Shown here: piece after piece, positions 44,470 to 54,029 of the stretch
Layout: the number at the start of each line of letters is the position of its first letter
Numbering within the stretch: the stretch's first letter is position 1
Assembly (NCBI RefSeq): GCF_003013395.1
Contig: NZ_PXZM01000024.1
Span: forward strand, 60,313 to 124,312
Direction of reading: 5' to 3'
Source: Brevibacillus fortis
Lineage (GTDB): Bacteria; Bacillota; Bacilli; Brevibacillales; Brevibacillaceae
DNA: 64,000 bases
Made by a program: the position numbers and the translations under genes
The notes under the pieces: model-generated
Told to the model about the DNA's origin: nothing
Database searches by the model: none
What the model saw: the letters and a program-made list of their open reading frames with translations, nothing else

Positions 44470-46178
44470 CATGCTTGGATACATTTATGCTGAAAGCGTA
44501 TTTGGAAGACGCGCTTCCTTTGCGAATGAAACAAGAAGTACAACGGCATCTGGATACATGCAGCTGGTGCCAGAGTAAGTTTGAGCAATTTTTGGATGAG
44601 CAAGATACATCCGACGATGCTGCGGACGATGTATGGCAGACGGAGGCCACTATCCAAAATGTCATGGACAAGCTCCCCGCCTACCCGATGAACGTACTTA
44701 AACTCAAACCAATACAACAACAACCGGTTCAAATGAATTGGAAAAAACGGAGTGTGGATATTGTGAAGAAAACAACGATTGCAGTTGCCGGATTGGCTAT
44801 GGTTGTCACATTCGGAACAGCAGTTTCTCCTACGTTTGCGAGCTATATGAATGGGATTTATGCGTCGATCAATCCGAGCGAAATAACGGTAACAAAAGGG
44901 CCTTACAACGCGAAACAAGTAGTCAACCTGTTTGATAAAAAGCAGACAGACATTGGCGTGAAGAAAGCGGCAGAAAACGGCTTTGTACAGCCGCTTGACA
45001 TGAAGGTGACAGACCAAGGTCTGACCATGGAAATCAGTGCGGTTGTAGCAGATCCCTTGCGTATCATGGTTCTGGGCTCGGTGAAGGACTCGTCAGGCAA
45101 AAAGATTCCTTCGTTCTGGAAGGATCAGTTCTCAATTATTTCAGGTGACACTGTTCATGAATTCAGGGAAGTTCGACTGAAAGACAAAAATGGCAAAGTA
45201 ATCACGTATTTAGATGATCAATCAGAATTGCTGAGATGGCTGCCGCTGCCGAACGGTGAAAACTTCGCCTACGGAGGACAACTGGGTGTATACTTTAATG
45301 AAGCGAATCCGATGCCGGACGAATTGATTTTGGAAATGCGCGTGAAGCGCCTGACAGATACGAAAGGCACGTGGAATTTCGATATACCGATTGATATGCG
45401 ACCAGCAAAAGCAGCCATGAAAACAGTAGCGTTAAACAAGGAATTAAAAACTCCAACAGGGGCAACAGTAGAGCTAAAAGAAGCGCGCTTTGCCCCCACT
45501 GCTACGCAGCTAGAGTTCTCAAACAGCAATCCGAATGAGAAAGTAGTGGCGGGTTTTCGTTACGAGCTTGTCGATGAAAAGGGGACTGTAGTGGGCAAAT
45601 GGGATGATATGATTAATTCCGATGAAAGGGATCACAATCTCAATATCATAGGCATGAGCTATGGCTCGTCGGTTGACTTCACAACGAAGTGGCAGCCAAG
45701 TAGGAGTTTTGTCCATACGTACATGCCGCTGGACCCAGCAAAAAACTTGACAATGAAGCTCGATACTGTCTATACAGGAGAGAAAGTCTCTTCTCAAACC
45801 AAGCTATCTCTTGCTGAACTGGAGAAAAATCCGAAAAAAGTGGATGTAGCTGGGAACCAAATCACGTTTAAATCGATCGAAATGGAAGTTGATGAGGGGG
45901 ATACCTTAATCGATATTCCAGTGGAAGCCATTCTTGCCAAAGATATTGTGGGACTTCCAAAGCTATTGACGGTAAAGGACGAAAACGGGAATGAGGCCAG
46001 AGTAGTAAGGTTAATGGTCAACAAAAAAGAAAACCAAAATGGTACGATAAAACTCGAAGGGAAGCTAGAAGTGCTCTTTGAGAAAAAAGATGTGAAGGAA
46101 ATAACAGTTGTCCTCGATCATGTAATAAAAGAGAACAAAGTCGATTGGGAAGTGCAAATTAAGGGAGAAAAGAAGTAG
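44466..46178 (+). CDS. Anti-sigma factor with zinc-finger head and DUF4179 ectodomain
   Basis: 570 residues. Cytoplasmic zinc-binding anti-sigma head with His 28, Cys 32 and Cys 35 (HLDTCSWC), one membrane helix (about 103-123), then a DUF4179-type domain and a further beta-rich extracellular region to the end (MRPAKAAMKTVALNKELKTP). It should hold the neighbouring ECF sigma factor at the membrane until a signal reaches the large outer part. The signal is unknown. Confidence 0.85.
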   Translation: MTCLDTFMLKAYLEDALPLRMKQEVQRHLDTCSWCQSKFEQFLDEQDTSDDAADDVWQTEATIQNVMDKLPAYPMNVLKLKPIQQQPVQMNWKKRSVDIVKKTTIAVAGLAMVVTFGTAVSPTFASYMNGIYASINPSEITVTKGPYNAKQVVNLFDKKQTDIGVKKAAENGFVQPLDMKVTDQGLTMEISAVVADPLRIMVLGSVKDSSGKKIPSFWKDQFSIISGDTVHEFREVRLKDKNGKVITYLDDQSELLRWLPLPNGENFAYGGQLGVYFNEANPMPDELILEMRVKRLTDTKGTWNFDIPIDMRPAKAAMKTVALNKELKTPTGATVELKEARFAPTATQLEFSNSNPNEKVVAGFRYELVDEKGTVVGKWDDMINSDERDHNLNIIGMSYGSSVDFTTKWQPSRSFVHTYMPLDPAKNLTMKLDTVYTGEKVSSQTKLSLAELEKNPKKVDVAGNQITFKSIEMEVDEGDTLIDIPVEAILAKDIVGLPKLLTVKDENGNEARVVRLMVNKKENQNGTIKLEGKLEVLFEKKDVKEITVVLDHVIKENKVDWEVQIKGEKK

Positions 46179-46188
46179 GGTAATGAAC

Positions 46189-46231
46189 GAGCCGCTCGTT
46201 CCTGTAAAAGGATCGGGCGGCTTCTTTGCAA
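46189..46231. terminator. Terminator between the anti-sigma and MFS genes
   Basis: GAGCCGCTCGTTCC pairs with GGATCGGGCGGCTTC, loop TGTAAAA; followed by TTT. It serves the plus-strand gene and may also serve the convergent MFS gene. Confidence 0.65.
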
Positions 46232-46237
46232 TTGAAA

Positions 46238-47467
46238 TCAGTATTTGGCAACCTCAGTTCGTTGTTCCCGATGAAAATAAGCATGTAACAGACAGAGCAG
46301 GACCGAGGCGGCAGAGACAAATGTTGCCAAGAGTAGAGTTGGATGAATGCCGCCATTGTCATACATGAATCCCATAGCCAAGGGTCCCAGTAGCCTTCCA
46401 CCCGTAGTAATCGCCCCAACAACCCCCAAATAAAACGGTGCATTCTCCCCAGTTTTTTCCGATATAAAAGTAGGAATAGTCGGCGAGATAAGCATTTCTC
46501 CAAATGTAGTGATAACCATTCCGACAACAAATGCGTAATAACTACCGTGGTAGACAAGCATACACCCAAAACCGACAGCATACGCGATGGTACTGACGAC
46601 GAGTTGGGCAGACAAGCTCTGATTCACGAGCCGCTTGATCCAGGACGTGATGGGTTGCCCAGCAAAAATGATGATACCGTTGATGGTCCACAGCCAGCTA
46701 TATGAAGAAAGAGGCATACCTTGTTCGGTAATATAAGGAGCTACGCCTGTGTTCCATACCGTGTTTGAAAAGAAAATGAATGCTGCGCCTAATGCCATAA
46801 ACAAGTACAATTGGTAGCGCAATAACAGGGTAAAGTTGTTTTTCTCGTGCTGTTTTTGCTGTTCCTCCTGTTGCTCTCCGACCAGCTCTTGATGTGAAAT
46901 ATTCTTCATAAAAAGGAAGAAGAACAGGGCAAACAATAAGGTGCTCGTACTGTTGAACCAAAATGTTAGCTGGAAGGATAAAGTGGCAATGACACCTGCC
47001 AAAGCGGTTCCGATTGCCATCCCTAGGTTGTTTCCGACATAGACAATGTTAAACAATTCTCGGCGCTGTTCTTTCCAGCGAAAGCCGATAAATGCCTGAA
47101 TGGCAGGAAACGACAAGTTGAACGTAAAGCCAAGCCCCATCATTAGAATCAGGTAGACAGGCCAGCTCTGAACGAAAGGAATGGAAAATTGAATAAGTCC
47201 TTGAATAATCAATGCGCCGACAATGAGACGCTTAGCACCTAATCGATGAAACAACGAACCGCCGATGAATTGGCCAAAGATTCCGGCGAGAGATTGGATC
47301 ATCAAGACGAATCCAGCTTCTGTCATCGAGCGTTGCAAAATGGTATGTACGTATAAGGTAGTAAGTGGCCACATAAAGGCGCTCCCGGAGGAGTTAATAA
47401 AGCTGGCGATGAGGAAGAAAATGGCCTCACGTGGATAGCGATTGAGGAAAGCTGATGGTGATATCAC
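46238..47467 (-). CDS. MFS transporter (YttB/YqjV-like)
   Basis: 409 residues, 12 helices. GQFIGGSLFHRLGAKRLIVGALIIQG (about 65-90) carries motif A features, with SFPAIQAFIGFRWKEQRRELFNIVYVGNNLGMAIG typical of the YttB/YqjV group of multidrug-type transporters. The start is GTG 47467 preceded by AAGGGGTG with 7 bases. Divergent from the LCP gene. Substrate unknown. Confidence 0.8.
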   Translation of the reverse strand: MISPSAFLNRYPREAIFFLIASFINSSGSAFMWPLTTLYVHTILQRSMTEAGFVLMIQSLAGIFGQFIGGSLFHRLGAKRLIVGALIIQGLIQFSIPFVQSWPVYLILMMGLGFTFNLSFPAIQAFIGFRWKEQRRELFNIVYVGNNLGMAIGTALAGVIATLSFQLTFWFNSTSTLLFALFFFLFMKNISHQELVGEQQEEQQKQHEKNNFTLLLRYQLYLFMALGAAFIFFSNTVWNTGVAPYITEQGMPLSSYSWLWTINGIIIFAGQPITSWIKRLVNQSLSAQLVVSTIAYAVGFGCMLVYHGSYYAFVVGMVITTFGEMLISPTIPTFISEKTGENAPFYLGVVGAITTGGRLLGPLAMGFMYDNGGIHPTLLLATFVSAASVLLCLLHAYFHREQRTEVAKY

Positions 47468-47653
47468 GCGAATACACCCCTTACCATTAAGGATAAGAAT
47501 AGTATAGCGAACATTCTAAACTTTGTAAATTAAAATGTATATAATGTCACAGGTACCCAAATAAAGGCTGCTCCACTTTTGTCGAATTCGAGTATACTAA
47601 ACAAAGTGGAGAGATGACATCAACTGAGGATAAAGAGAATAAAGGTGGACTTT

Positions 47654-48646
47654 ATGAGAATATGGAAACGAGTGTTGCTCCTTCTGCTTGTCGTGATGGC
47701 TACGACAGCTGGATATTACGGATACTCTTTTTATCAATTTGCTCAAAATATTCAAGAGCCCAACATTGCACCGCCTAGTGGTGGGAATTCCACCAAAGCA
47801 GCAGAAATACCCGAGTGGGATGGCAAGGAACGTGTCAACATCCTGCTGATGGGAGTAGACCGCAGAGGAATGAAAAATAACGGGCTTCCTCGTTCTGACT
47901 CCATGATGCTGGTCAGCATCGATCCTGCGGGGAAACGTTATGATATGTTCTCAATTCTGCGTGATACGTATGTAGATATTCCCGGTAAAGGCAGCTCGCG
48001 AATCAACTCTGCGATTGTAGATGGTGGGCCTGAGCTGGCAATGGAAACCGTTAGTCAGTTCACTGGACTTCCGGTAGATCGTTACGTCATTACTGACTTT
48101 GAAGGCTTCAAGGCTTTGATTGATGCAGTGGGCGGAGTCGAGATCGATGTAGAAAAAAACATGTACTATCATGACCCGACAGACAAAGGTGTCTACGATA
48201 TTAATCTGAAAAAGGGTCTGCAAAAGCTGGATGGAGACAAAGCCTTGCAATATGTCCGTTTCCGCCATGATGCGACCTCAGATTATACACGGACGGAGCG
48301 ACAACGCAAATTGATGTCGGCTGTCGTGAATCAGATGAAGAATGGCACGACGTTGATTCAGCTTCCTACGATTTTGAAGGAAGTAACCCCGTATATTCAA
48401 ACCAATATTAGTTCGGTGGACATGCTGAAGCTGTCTGCACTCGGATTAAAGTTGGACACGCTACAGCCCGGTAATTATCAATTGCCGCCAATGGGGATGT
48501 TCCGTGAATCGAACCGCGCAGGCTCTGTTTTGATTCCAGATGTCGATCAGGTTCAGTCTTTTATGCAAGAAAAAATAGCTCCTCCGAAGGCGACCGAAAC
48601 GACAGGTCAATCTGTGGACGGAAGTACGGACAGCACGCCAAATTGA
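47654..48646 (+). CDS. LytR-CpsA-Psr (LCP) family wall-polymer ligase
   Basis: 330 residues, one N-terminal membrane helix (about 5-27) and an outer LCP catalytic domain: NILLMGVDRRG, LPRSDSMMLVSIDPA, FSILRDTYVDIPGKGSSRINSA (Arg/Asp pair), and YVRFRHDATSDYTRTERQRKLM. LCP enzymes transfer lipid-linked teichoic acids or capsule to peptidoglycan. A short disordered C-terminal tail. ATG 47654 follows AAAGGTGG. Monocistronic with terminator. Confidence 0.9.
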   Translation: MRIWKRVLLLLLVVMATTAGYYGYSFYQFAQNIQEPNIAPPSGGNSTKAAEIPEWDGKERVNILLMGVDRRGMKNNGLPRSDSMMLVSIDPAGKRYDMFSILRDTYVDIPGKGSSRINSAIVDGGPELAMETVSQFTGLPVDRYVITDFEGFKALIDAVGGVEIDVEKNMYYHDPTDKGVYDINLKKGLQKLDGDKALQYVRFRHDATSDYTRTERQRKLMSAVVNQMKNGTTLIQLPTILKEVTPYIQTNISSVDMLKLSALGLKLDTLQPGNYQLPPMGMFRESNRAGSVLIPDVDQVQSFMQEKIAPPKATETTGQSVDGSTDSTPN

Positions 48647-48660
48647 GCGTGCTGTTCTTC
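48626..48660 (+). terminator. Terminator of the LCP gene
   Basis: ACAGCACGC pairs with GCGTGCTGT, followed by TCTTCTC; the left arm overlaps the last codons. Confidence 0.7.
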
Positions 48661-48689
48661 TCTTCGTAAAACTTTTCCTTCTATTACTA

Positions 48690-48719
48690 TTGACGTAATA
48701 TTTCCGAAAAGGATATAAT
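48690..48719 (+). promoter_or_regulatory. Promoter of the metNIQ leader
   Basis: -35 TTGACG (48690-48695), 18-base spacer, -10 TATAAT (48714-48719). Confidence 0.75.
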
Positions 48720-48775
48720 CCGTTTTGTATCATGATGAAACCCAAAAAACGAACATAATATACGTAGATATCTTT

Positions 48776-48955
48776 CTTATCAAGAGAGGCGGAGGGACAG
48801 GCCCTATGAAGCCCGGCAGCCGGTTCATTTTCGAATGAACGTCGCGGTGCCAATTCCTACAAGGTTGTTTGGATCTTGTATAGATGAGAAGGGTGGATGC
48901 GAACGTATACATTGCGTTGCAGCCCCTTTTTCGTTTATGAAAAAGGGGTTTTTCT
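48776..48955 (+). promoter_or_regulatory. SAM-I (S-box) riboswitch of metNIQ
   Basis: S-box blocks in order: CTTATCAAGAG, GGCGGAGGGACAGGCCC, TATGAAGCCCGGCAGCC, a variable stem GGTTCATTTTCGAATGAAC, GGTGCCAATTCCTAC, and GATGAG closing P1 (48883-48888 with 48776-48781). The terminator CCCCTTTTTC (48923-48932) with GAAAAAGGGG (48939-48948) and TTTTTCT follows. High S-adenosylmethionine should stop transcription before metN. Confidence 0.94.
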
Positions 48956-48989
48956 ATTTTATCAAGATTGTGGTCGGGAGGTGGATGCG

Positions 48990-50003
48990 TTGATCCAACT
49001 GCGTCATTTGCATAAAAGCTATCAAGTACAAGGGAAAACCATCCCAGCATTAACGGGGATCGACCTTTCCATAGAGCAAGGAGAAATATACGGGATTATC
49101 GGACACTCTGGTGCAGGAAAAAGTACGTTGATCCGGTGCATCAATTTGCTGGAGCGCCCAACTTCGGGGGAAGTTATTGTAGACGGCGTCGATTTGACAA
49201 AGCTGGCTGAAGGGAAGCTGCAAGAAAAGCGCCGGGCAATCGGTATGATTTTTCAGCACTTTAACTTGCTGTCTTCTTCGACAGTCGGCGAAAATGTCGC
49301 GTTTCCACTCAAGCTGGCAAAGCGCCCAAAGGCAGAGATTGATAAGAAAGTAACCGAGCTGCTGAAGCTGGTTGGCTTGGAGGCACATAAGGACAAATAT
49401 CCGTCCCAGCTGTCTGGCGGACAGAAGCAACGTGTCGGGATTGCCCGTGCGCTCGCGAATGATCCAAAAGTGCTGCTCTGTGACGAAGCTACATCGGCTC
49501 TCGATCCGCAGACGACGAACTCCATTCTGGCACTCCTCTTGGACATCAACCGCAAGCTGGGCTTGACCATTGTGTTGATTACCCACGAGATGCACGTCAT
49601 TCGCTCCATTTGTGATCGTGTCGGCGTGATTGATGGAGGAAAGATCGTCGAGTCGGGTAACGTACTGGATGTATTCCTTCGTCCGAAGCATCCAACGACA
49701 CAAGAATTCGTGGAGCAAGTAGCGGATTCTACTGAACTACGTGAAGCTGTCGAGCACGAAAAGGCCTCGGGGAACCGCACGATCGCTCGTGTCACCTTCC
49801 TCGGTGAAAAAACGTATCAGCCGATCCTATTCCAAACGATGCAAGAGACAGGTACGGTCTTCAGCATTTTGCAGGGAACGATCTCCCGCATGAAGGATAC
49901 GCCGTATGGTCAGTTGGTGATCGAGCTAGAAGGCGATGTCGCACAGAATCAAAAGACCATCGAGACGCTGCGCCAACGTGGCTTGGAAGTAGAGGTGATA
50001 TAA
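48990..50003 (+). CDS. metN: Methionine ABC transporter ATP-binding protein MetN
   Basis: 337 residues. Walker A GHSGAGKST (about 38-46), signature LSGGQKQR, Walker B LLCDEATSALDPQTT, and the C-terminal ACT-like NIL domain (about 260-337) that mediates methionine feedback. TTG 48990, 8 bases after GGGAGG, is the likely start; a longer frame runs back into the riboswitch terminator. First gene of metNIQ, directly abutting metI. Confidence 0.93.
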   Translation: MIQLRHLHKSYQVQGKTIPALTGIDLSIEQGEIYGIIGHSGAGKSTLIRCINLLERPTSGEVIVDGVDLTKLAEGKLQEKRRAIGMIFQHFNLLSSSTVGENVAFPLKLAKRPKAEIDKKVTELLKLVGLEAHKDKYPSQLSGGQKQRVGIARALANDPKVLLCDEATSALDPQTTNSILALLLDINRKLGLTIVLITHEMHVIRSICDRVGVIDGGKIVESGNVLDVFLRPKHPTTQEFVEQVADSTELREAVEHEKASGNRTIARVTFLGEKTYQPILFQTMQETGTVFSILQGTISRMKDTPYGQLVIELEGDVAQNQKTIETLRQRGLEVEVI

Positions 50004-50669
50004 ATGGACTGGACATTCGAAAATGTGGATTGGGCTGAAATCGGCGTAGGTACGATGGACACGCTCACGATGCTCGGCTTTTCCACCCTGTTTACCGTCT
50101 TGATTGGTTTGCCGCTGGGAATCATTCTGTTCTTGACCTCACGCGGACAGCTTTTACAAAACCGCTCTTTTTATACGATGGCATCATTCGTGGTCAATGT
50201 ATTGCGCTCGGTACCGTTTATCATTTTGATGATTTTGCTGATTCCTGTGACGAAGATGATCGTAGGAACCTCACTCGGCGTACTTGGTGCCATTCCGCCG
50301 CTCGTGTTCGGTGCCGCTCCGTTTTTCGCACGTTTGGTAGAAACCTCTCTGCGTGAGATTGATAAAGGCGTGATTGAGGCTGCACAATCCATGGGAGCTT
50401 CTAACTGGCAGATCGTCTGGAACGTCCTTTTGCCAGAGTCTAGGTCAGGCCTGATCGCGGGTATTACGATCACGACGGTTACGCTGGTCTCCTACACTGC
50501 GATGTCTGGGGTAATTGGCGGTGGTGGTTTGGGTGACTTAGCGATCCGATACGGTTATCAGCGTTTCCAAACCGATGTCATGATTGTGACTGTTGTTATT
50601 TTGCTCGTGATGGTACAGATCTTACAATCGCTGGGGGACCGTCTGGTTCTCAAGTTCAGCCGTAAGTAG
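50004..50669 (+). CDS. metI: Methionine ABC transporter permease MetI
   Basis: 221 residues, about five or six membrane helices, with the EAA loop ETSLREIDKGVIEAAQSMGASNWQIVWNVLLPES (split around 112-146) and the MSGVIGGGGLGDLAIRYGYQRF C-terminal segment typical of MetI. Starts one codon after metN ends. Confidence 0.93.
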   Translation: MDWTFENVDWAEIGVGTMDTLTMLGFSTLFTVLIGLPLGIILFLTSRGQLLQNRSFYTMASFVVNVLRSVPFIILMILLIPVTKMIVGTSLGVLGAIPPLVFGAAPFFARLVETSLREIDKGVIEAAQSMGASNWQIVWNVLLPESRSGLIAGITITTVTLVSYTAMSGVIGGGGLGDLAIRYGYQRFQTDVMIVTVVILLVMVQILQSLGDRLVLKFSRK

Positions 50670-50729
50670 GATCATTCCATATAGGGTTTCAAAAAAATAA
50701 GATAAATACATGCAAGGGGGAAATCATTC

Positions 50730-51569
50730 ATGAAAAAGCTAGTCGTATCTGTACTTTCTACTGTGTTGGCATTTTCTTTGGCAGCTTGCGGAGGCAAAAC
50801 GGAAACAGCACCTGCTCCAGCTGAAGGCGGCGCACAAGGCGGACAACAGGAAGTAACATTGAAGGTAGGCGCTTCTCCCGTTCCACACACAGCAATCTTG
50901 AAGCTGGTTCAACCAAAACTGAAAGAACAAGGCGTGAACTTGGAAATTAAAGAGTTCACCGATTACGTACAACCTAACGTTCAAGTGAACGAGAAACAAC
51001 TCGACGCAAACTTCTTCCAGCACAAGCCTTACCTGGAAGAGTTCAATAAAGGACAAAACATGAACCTGGAGCCAGTAGTGGCTGTACACATTGAGCCATT
51101 CGGCGCTTACAGCAAAAAAGTGAAATCTGTAGACGAATTAGCTGATGGCGCAACAATCGCGCTGCCAAACGATCCGACAAACAGTGGTCGTGCACTCGCA
51201 CTCTTGGAGAAAAACGGCGTAATCAAGCTGAAAGAAGGCGCTGGCATCAGCGGTACAGTGAAAGACGTAGTAGAGAACAAGAAAAACCTGAAGTTCAAAG
51301 AAGTAGAAGCAGCAATGTTGCCACGCGTTCTGGAAGAAGTAGATTTGGCGCTGATCAACACCAACTATGCACTGGAAGCAAAGCTCGTACCAACCAAAGA
51401 TGCGCTGTTTATTGAAGACAAAGATTCTCCATATGCGAACTTCTTGGTAGCTCGTCCTGACAACAAGGATTCTGAAGCAATTCAAAAGCTGGTTAAAGAA
51501 CTGAACTCACCTGAAGTGAAAAAGTTCCTTGAAGATGAATACAAAGGCGCGATTATTCCAGCGTTCTAA
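50730..51569 (+). CDS. metQ: Methionine-binding lipoprotein MetQ
   Basis: 279 residues, NlpA family. Signal peptide with lipobox FSLAAC (Cys about 16), then KVGASPVPHTAIL, FTDYVQPNVQVNEKQLDANFFQHKPYLEEF and LPNDPTNSGRALALLEKNG, all typical of MetQ. Separated from metI by 60 bases, with AAGGGGGAAA as ribosome site. Followed by a terminator. Confidence 0.94.
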   Translation: MKKLVVSVLSTVLAFSLAACGGKTETAPAPAEGGAQGGQQEVTLKVGASPVPHTAILKLVQPKLKEQGVNLEIKEFTDYVQPNVQVNEKQLDANFFQHKPYLEEFNKGQNMNLEPVVAVHIEPFGAYSKKVKSVDELADGATIALPNDPTNSGRALALLEKNGVIKLKEGAGISGTVKDVVENKKNLKFKEVEAAMLPRVLEEVDLALINTNYALEAKLVPTKDALFIEDKDSPYANFLVARPDNKDSEAIQKLVKELNSPEVKKFLEDEYKGAIIPAF

Positions 51570-51593
51570 AGTAGAAATAATTGATCGATCAAC

Positions 51594-51630
51594 AAAACCC
51601 AACTGGCCTACAAAGCTGGTTGGGTTTTAC
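51594..51630 (+). terminator. Terminator of metNIQ
   Basis: AAAACCCAAC pairs with GTTGGGTTTT, followed by ACTTTTATTT. Confidence 0.85.
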
Positions 51631-51757
51631 TTTTATTTATAATGTAGTGAATTTTCGTAAAATTAAATTAAATCTATAGCAACCCTGTTTTCAACCCAAT
51701 TCCGGTCGAGTATATTGTGTTTGAAGTGAGAAAATATAGATAAGGGGGAATTTTCTG

Positions 51758-53407
51758 ATGAAACGAAATCTCAAGTTGTTTCTTGGCGCGATGCTGGTCG
51801 CCGGAAGCGTGTTAGCTGGATGCTCCACAAGTACGCAGCCATCAACGACAACCCCACCAGCCGAGGGAACCGCAGCGCCCGCTGAAAAGCCTGCAAATGC
51901 AAAGCCGCAAGCATTTCGGGCGAACATTATGAGTGAGCCTGCGACAGCGGACCCCGGTCTTGCAAAGGATGCCACTGCTGGAGCAATTGTTCGGGCTACG
52001 TTTGATGGCTTGACTCGCTTCGATGCAAACGCAAAGCCAGTGAATTCAGTAGCATCCGATATAAAAATCTCGGATGACAAACTGGTGTATACGTTCACGC
52101 TCCGCGATTCTAAATGGAGCAATGGTGATCCAGTGACTGCCCATGACTTCGTGTATGCATGGAAGCGTGCACTTAGCAAGACCCTCGGTGCTGAGTATGC
52201 CTATCAGCTGTACTACGTTAAAAACGCGAAGCTGATTCACGAAGGCAAGGCGAAGCCAGACGAGCTCGGTGCGAAGGCAATCGATGACAAAACACTGGAA
52301 GTCACGCTGGAGAATCCTACGCCTTACTTCCTGGAGCTGACGTCTTTCTACACATACTACCCGGTTAACCAAAAAGTAGTGGAAGCCAATCCGAAATGGG
52401 CAAACGAAGCGGCAACGCACGTAAGCAACGGTCCATTTAAAATGAAAGCGTGGGAGCACAAGAGCAAGATCATACTGGAAAAGAATGAGCACTACTGGGA
52501 AAAAGACGTAGTGAAGCTCGATCGCATTGAGTTTACGATGATCGAGGACGATAATACAGCCCTGTCCATGTTCGAGAACGGAGAGCTGGATTGGGCAGGT
52601 CAGCCACTCGGCGGGCTTCCCACCGATGCGATTCCGACATTGAAAGAAACAGGCAAGCTCGTGGTGCATCCAAAAGCGACGATGTACTGGTACAAGTTGA
52701 ACACGACAAAAGGCCCGCTCAGCAATGTAAAAATTCGTAAAGCATTGGCATACTCGGTTGACCGTCAGACCATCGTGGATAACATTACACAAGTAGGCCA
52801 AGTGCCGACGATGGGGATGTTGCCGCAATCCATGATTATCAATAAAGATGGCTACTTCAAGGATAATGATGTAGAAACAGCCAAAAAGCTGTTGGAAGAA
52901 GGCATGAAGGAGCTTAACGTAACAAAGCTACCTCCGATCACTTTGTCTTACAATCCAAGCGACAGAAATAAGAAAATTGCTGAGGCGCTTCAGGACCAAT
53001 GGAAACAAAAACTTGGCATTGAAGTAAAGCTCATGGTGAAGGAGGGCACTGTTCACATACAGGATATGCATCAACTCAATTACGAAATAGGCCGTATCGG
53101 CTGGAATGCAGACTTTAATGATCCAATGAACTACCTGGAAATGTTCCGAGATGATAATACAGGCAACAACGACACGGGCTGGGAAGATCCGCGCTATCAG
53201 GAGCTGCTCAAGCAGGCATCGGTAGAAACTGACCAAGAGAAGCGCAAGCAGCTGTTTGGAGAGGCTGAGCAAATCTTCATGGATGCCATGCCTTTGATCC
53301 CCATGTTCACGGATGTGGATGTATGGGTGCAAAGCGACAAGGTAAAAGGCGTACAAGTGGATGGTCTCGGATTTATAGACTTGAAGTGGGCAGAAATGAC
53401 GGAGTAA
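51758..53407 (+). CDS. OppA-family peptide-binding lipoprotein 1
   Basis: 549 residues, family 5 solute-binding protein for oligopeptides. Lipobox VLAGC (Cys about 21) followed by a Thr/Pro/Ala linker, then FRANIMSEPATADPGLAKD, SKWSNGDPVTAHDFVYAWKRAL and SNGPFKMKAWEHKSKI. The C-terminal SDKVKGVQVDGLGFIDLKWAEM is typical of OppA of bacilli. No permease or ATPase is nearby, so it must use a transporter encoded elsewhere. It is the most divergent of the four copies here. Confidence 0.88.
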   Translation: MKRNLKLFLGAMLVAGSVLAGCSTSTQPSTTTPPAEGTAAPAEKPANAKPQAFRANIMSEPATADPGLAKDATAGAIVRATFDGLTRFDANAKPVNSVASDIKISDDKLVYTFTLRDSKWSNGDPVTAHDFVYAWKRALSKTLGAEYAYQLYYVKNAKLIHEGKAKPDELGAKAIDDKTLEVTLENPTPYFLELTSFYTYYPVNQKVVEANPKWANEAATHVSNGPFKMKAWEHKSKIILEKNEHYWEKDVVKLDRIEFTMIEDDNTALSMFENGELDWAGQPLGGLPTDAIPTLKETGKLVVHPKATMYWYKLNTTKGPLSNVKIRKALAYSVDRQTIVDNITQVGQVPTMGMLPQSMIINKDGYFKDNDVETAKKLLEEGMKELNVTKLPPITLSYNPSDRNKKIAEALQDQWKQKLGIEVKLMVKEGTVHIQDMHQLNYEIGRIGWNADFNDPMNYLEMFRDDNTGNNDTGWEDPRYQELLKQASVETDQEKRKQLFGEAEQIFMDAMPLIPMFTDVDVWVQSDKVKGVQVDGLGFIDLKWAEMTE

Positions 53408-53416
53408 TGAGAATAA

Positions 53417-53462
53417 CAAAAATCCCGAGGCCAACGAAATTGCTGGTCTCGGGATTCTTTTC
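53417..53462. terminator. Bidirectional terminator between oppA-1 and SRPBCC gene
   Basis: AATCCCGAGGCCA pairs with TGGTCTCGGGATT, followed by CTTTTC on the plus strand and TTTTTG on the minus strand. Confidence 0.8.
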
Positions 53463-53464
53463 TA

Positions 53465-53914
53465 TTAGAATCCAAAATCAAGTGTCTTGCCTGTCTCCGC
53501 ATACGTCTTGATCGACGAGAGCATCATCGGCCAATTGTTGCTGGCGCTTGCGTGGGAGGGGTGGTTTTCTGTCCATTGATCCTGAATCAGCGTCAGCTTG
53601 GTGCAGCCGCCAATCGGTTCTAAGGTAATCGTGACGCGAGACTGTAATTCCGCATGATTCTCGTAGTAGGCAGGACCAGGATGTTCAGTGAAACTGAAAA
53701 TGTGATGAGGATCGAACTGCAAAATCTTTCCGTATACATGCACTGTATCGTCACCGTCTTTTCCCGGACCAACATAAGCCATCTCATCGCCTACTTGAAA
53801 AGTCGACTGAATCGTACAGCCAAAGAAAGTACTCTTTACGCCATTATCGGAAGTAAGGACATGCCAGACGTGCTCTGGCGTAGCATCAATGTAGAAATCA
53901 AAGCGAAGATCCAT
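53465..53914 (-). CDS. SRPBCC (AHSA1/START-like) domain protein
   Basis: 149 residues, a single hydrophobic-cavity fold of the Aha1/CalC type: DFYIDATPEHVWHVLTSDNGVKSTFFG, then TFQVGDEMAYVGPG and a C-terminal SSIKTYAETGKTLDFGF helix. AGGAGG precedes ATG 53914 by 7 bases; the longer frame to 54076 runs through the divergent promoter. Divergent to the AraC gene, which may regulate it. Ligand unknown. Confidence 0.85.
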   Translation of the reverse strand: MDLRFDFYIDATPEHVWHVLTSDNGVKSTFFGCTIQSTFQVGDEMAYVGPGKDGDDTVHVYGKILQFDPHHIFSFTEHPGPAYYENHAELQSRVTITLEPIGGCTKLTLIQDQWTENHPSHASASNNWPMMLSSIKTYAETGKTLDFGF

Positions 53915-54029
53915 CGTTTTACCTCCTGATATTTTCATTTGGGAATTGTAATCGGGTCTCCCAACTACTACTCTTACTATAAGAAGAATTTGGTAGGGTG
54001 TATTGTAAAAACACGACAGGAGGCGCACC

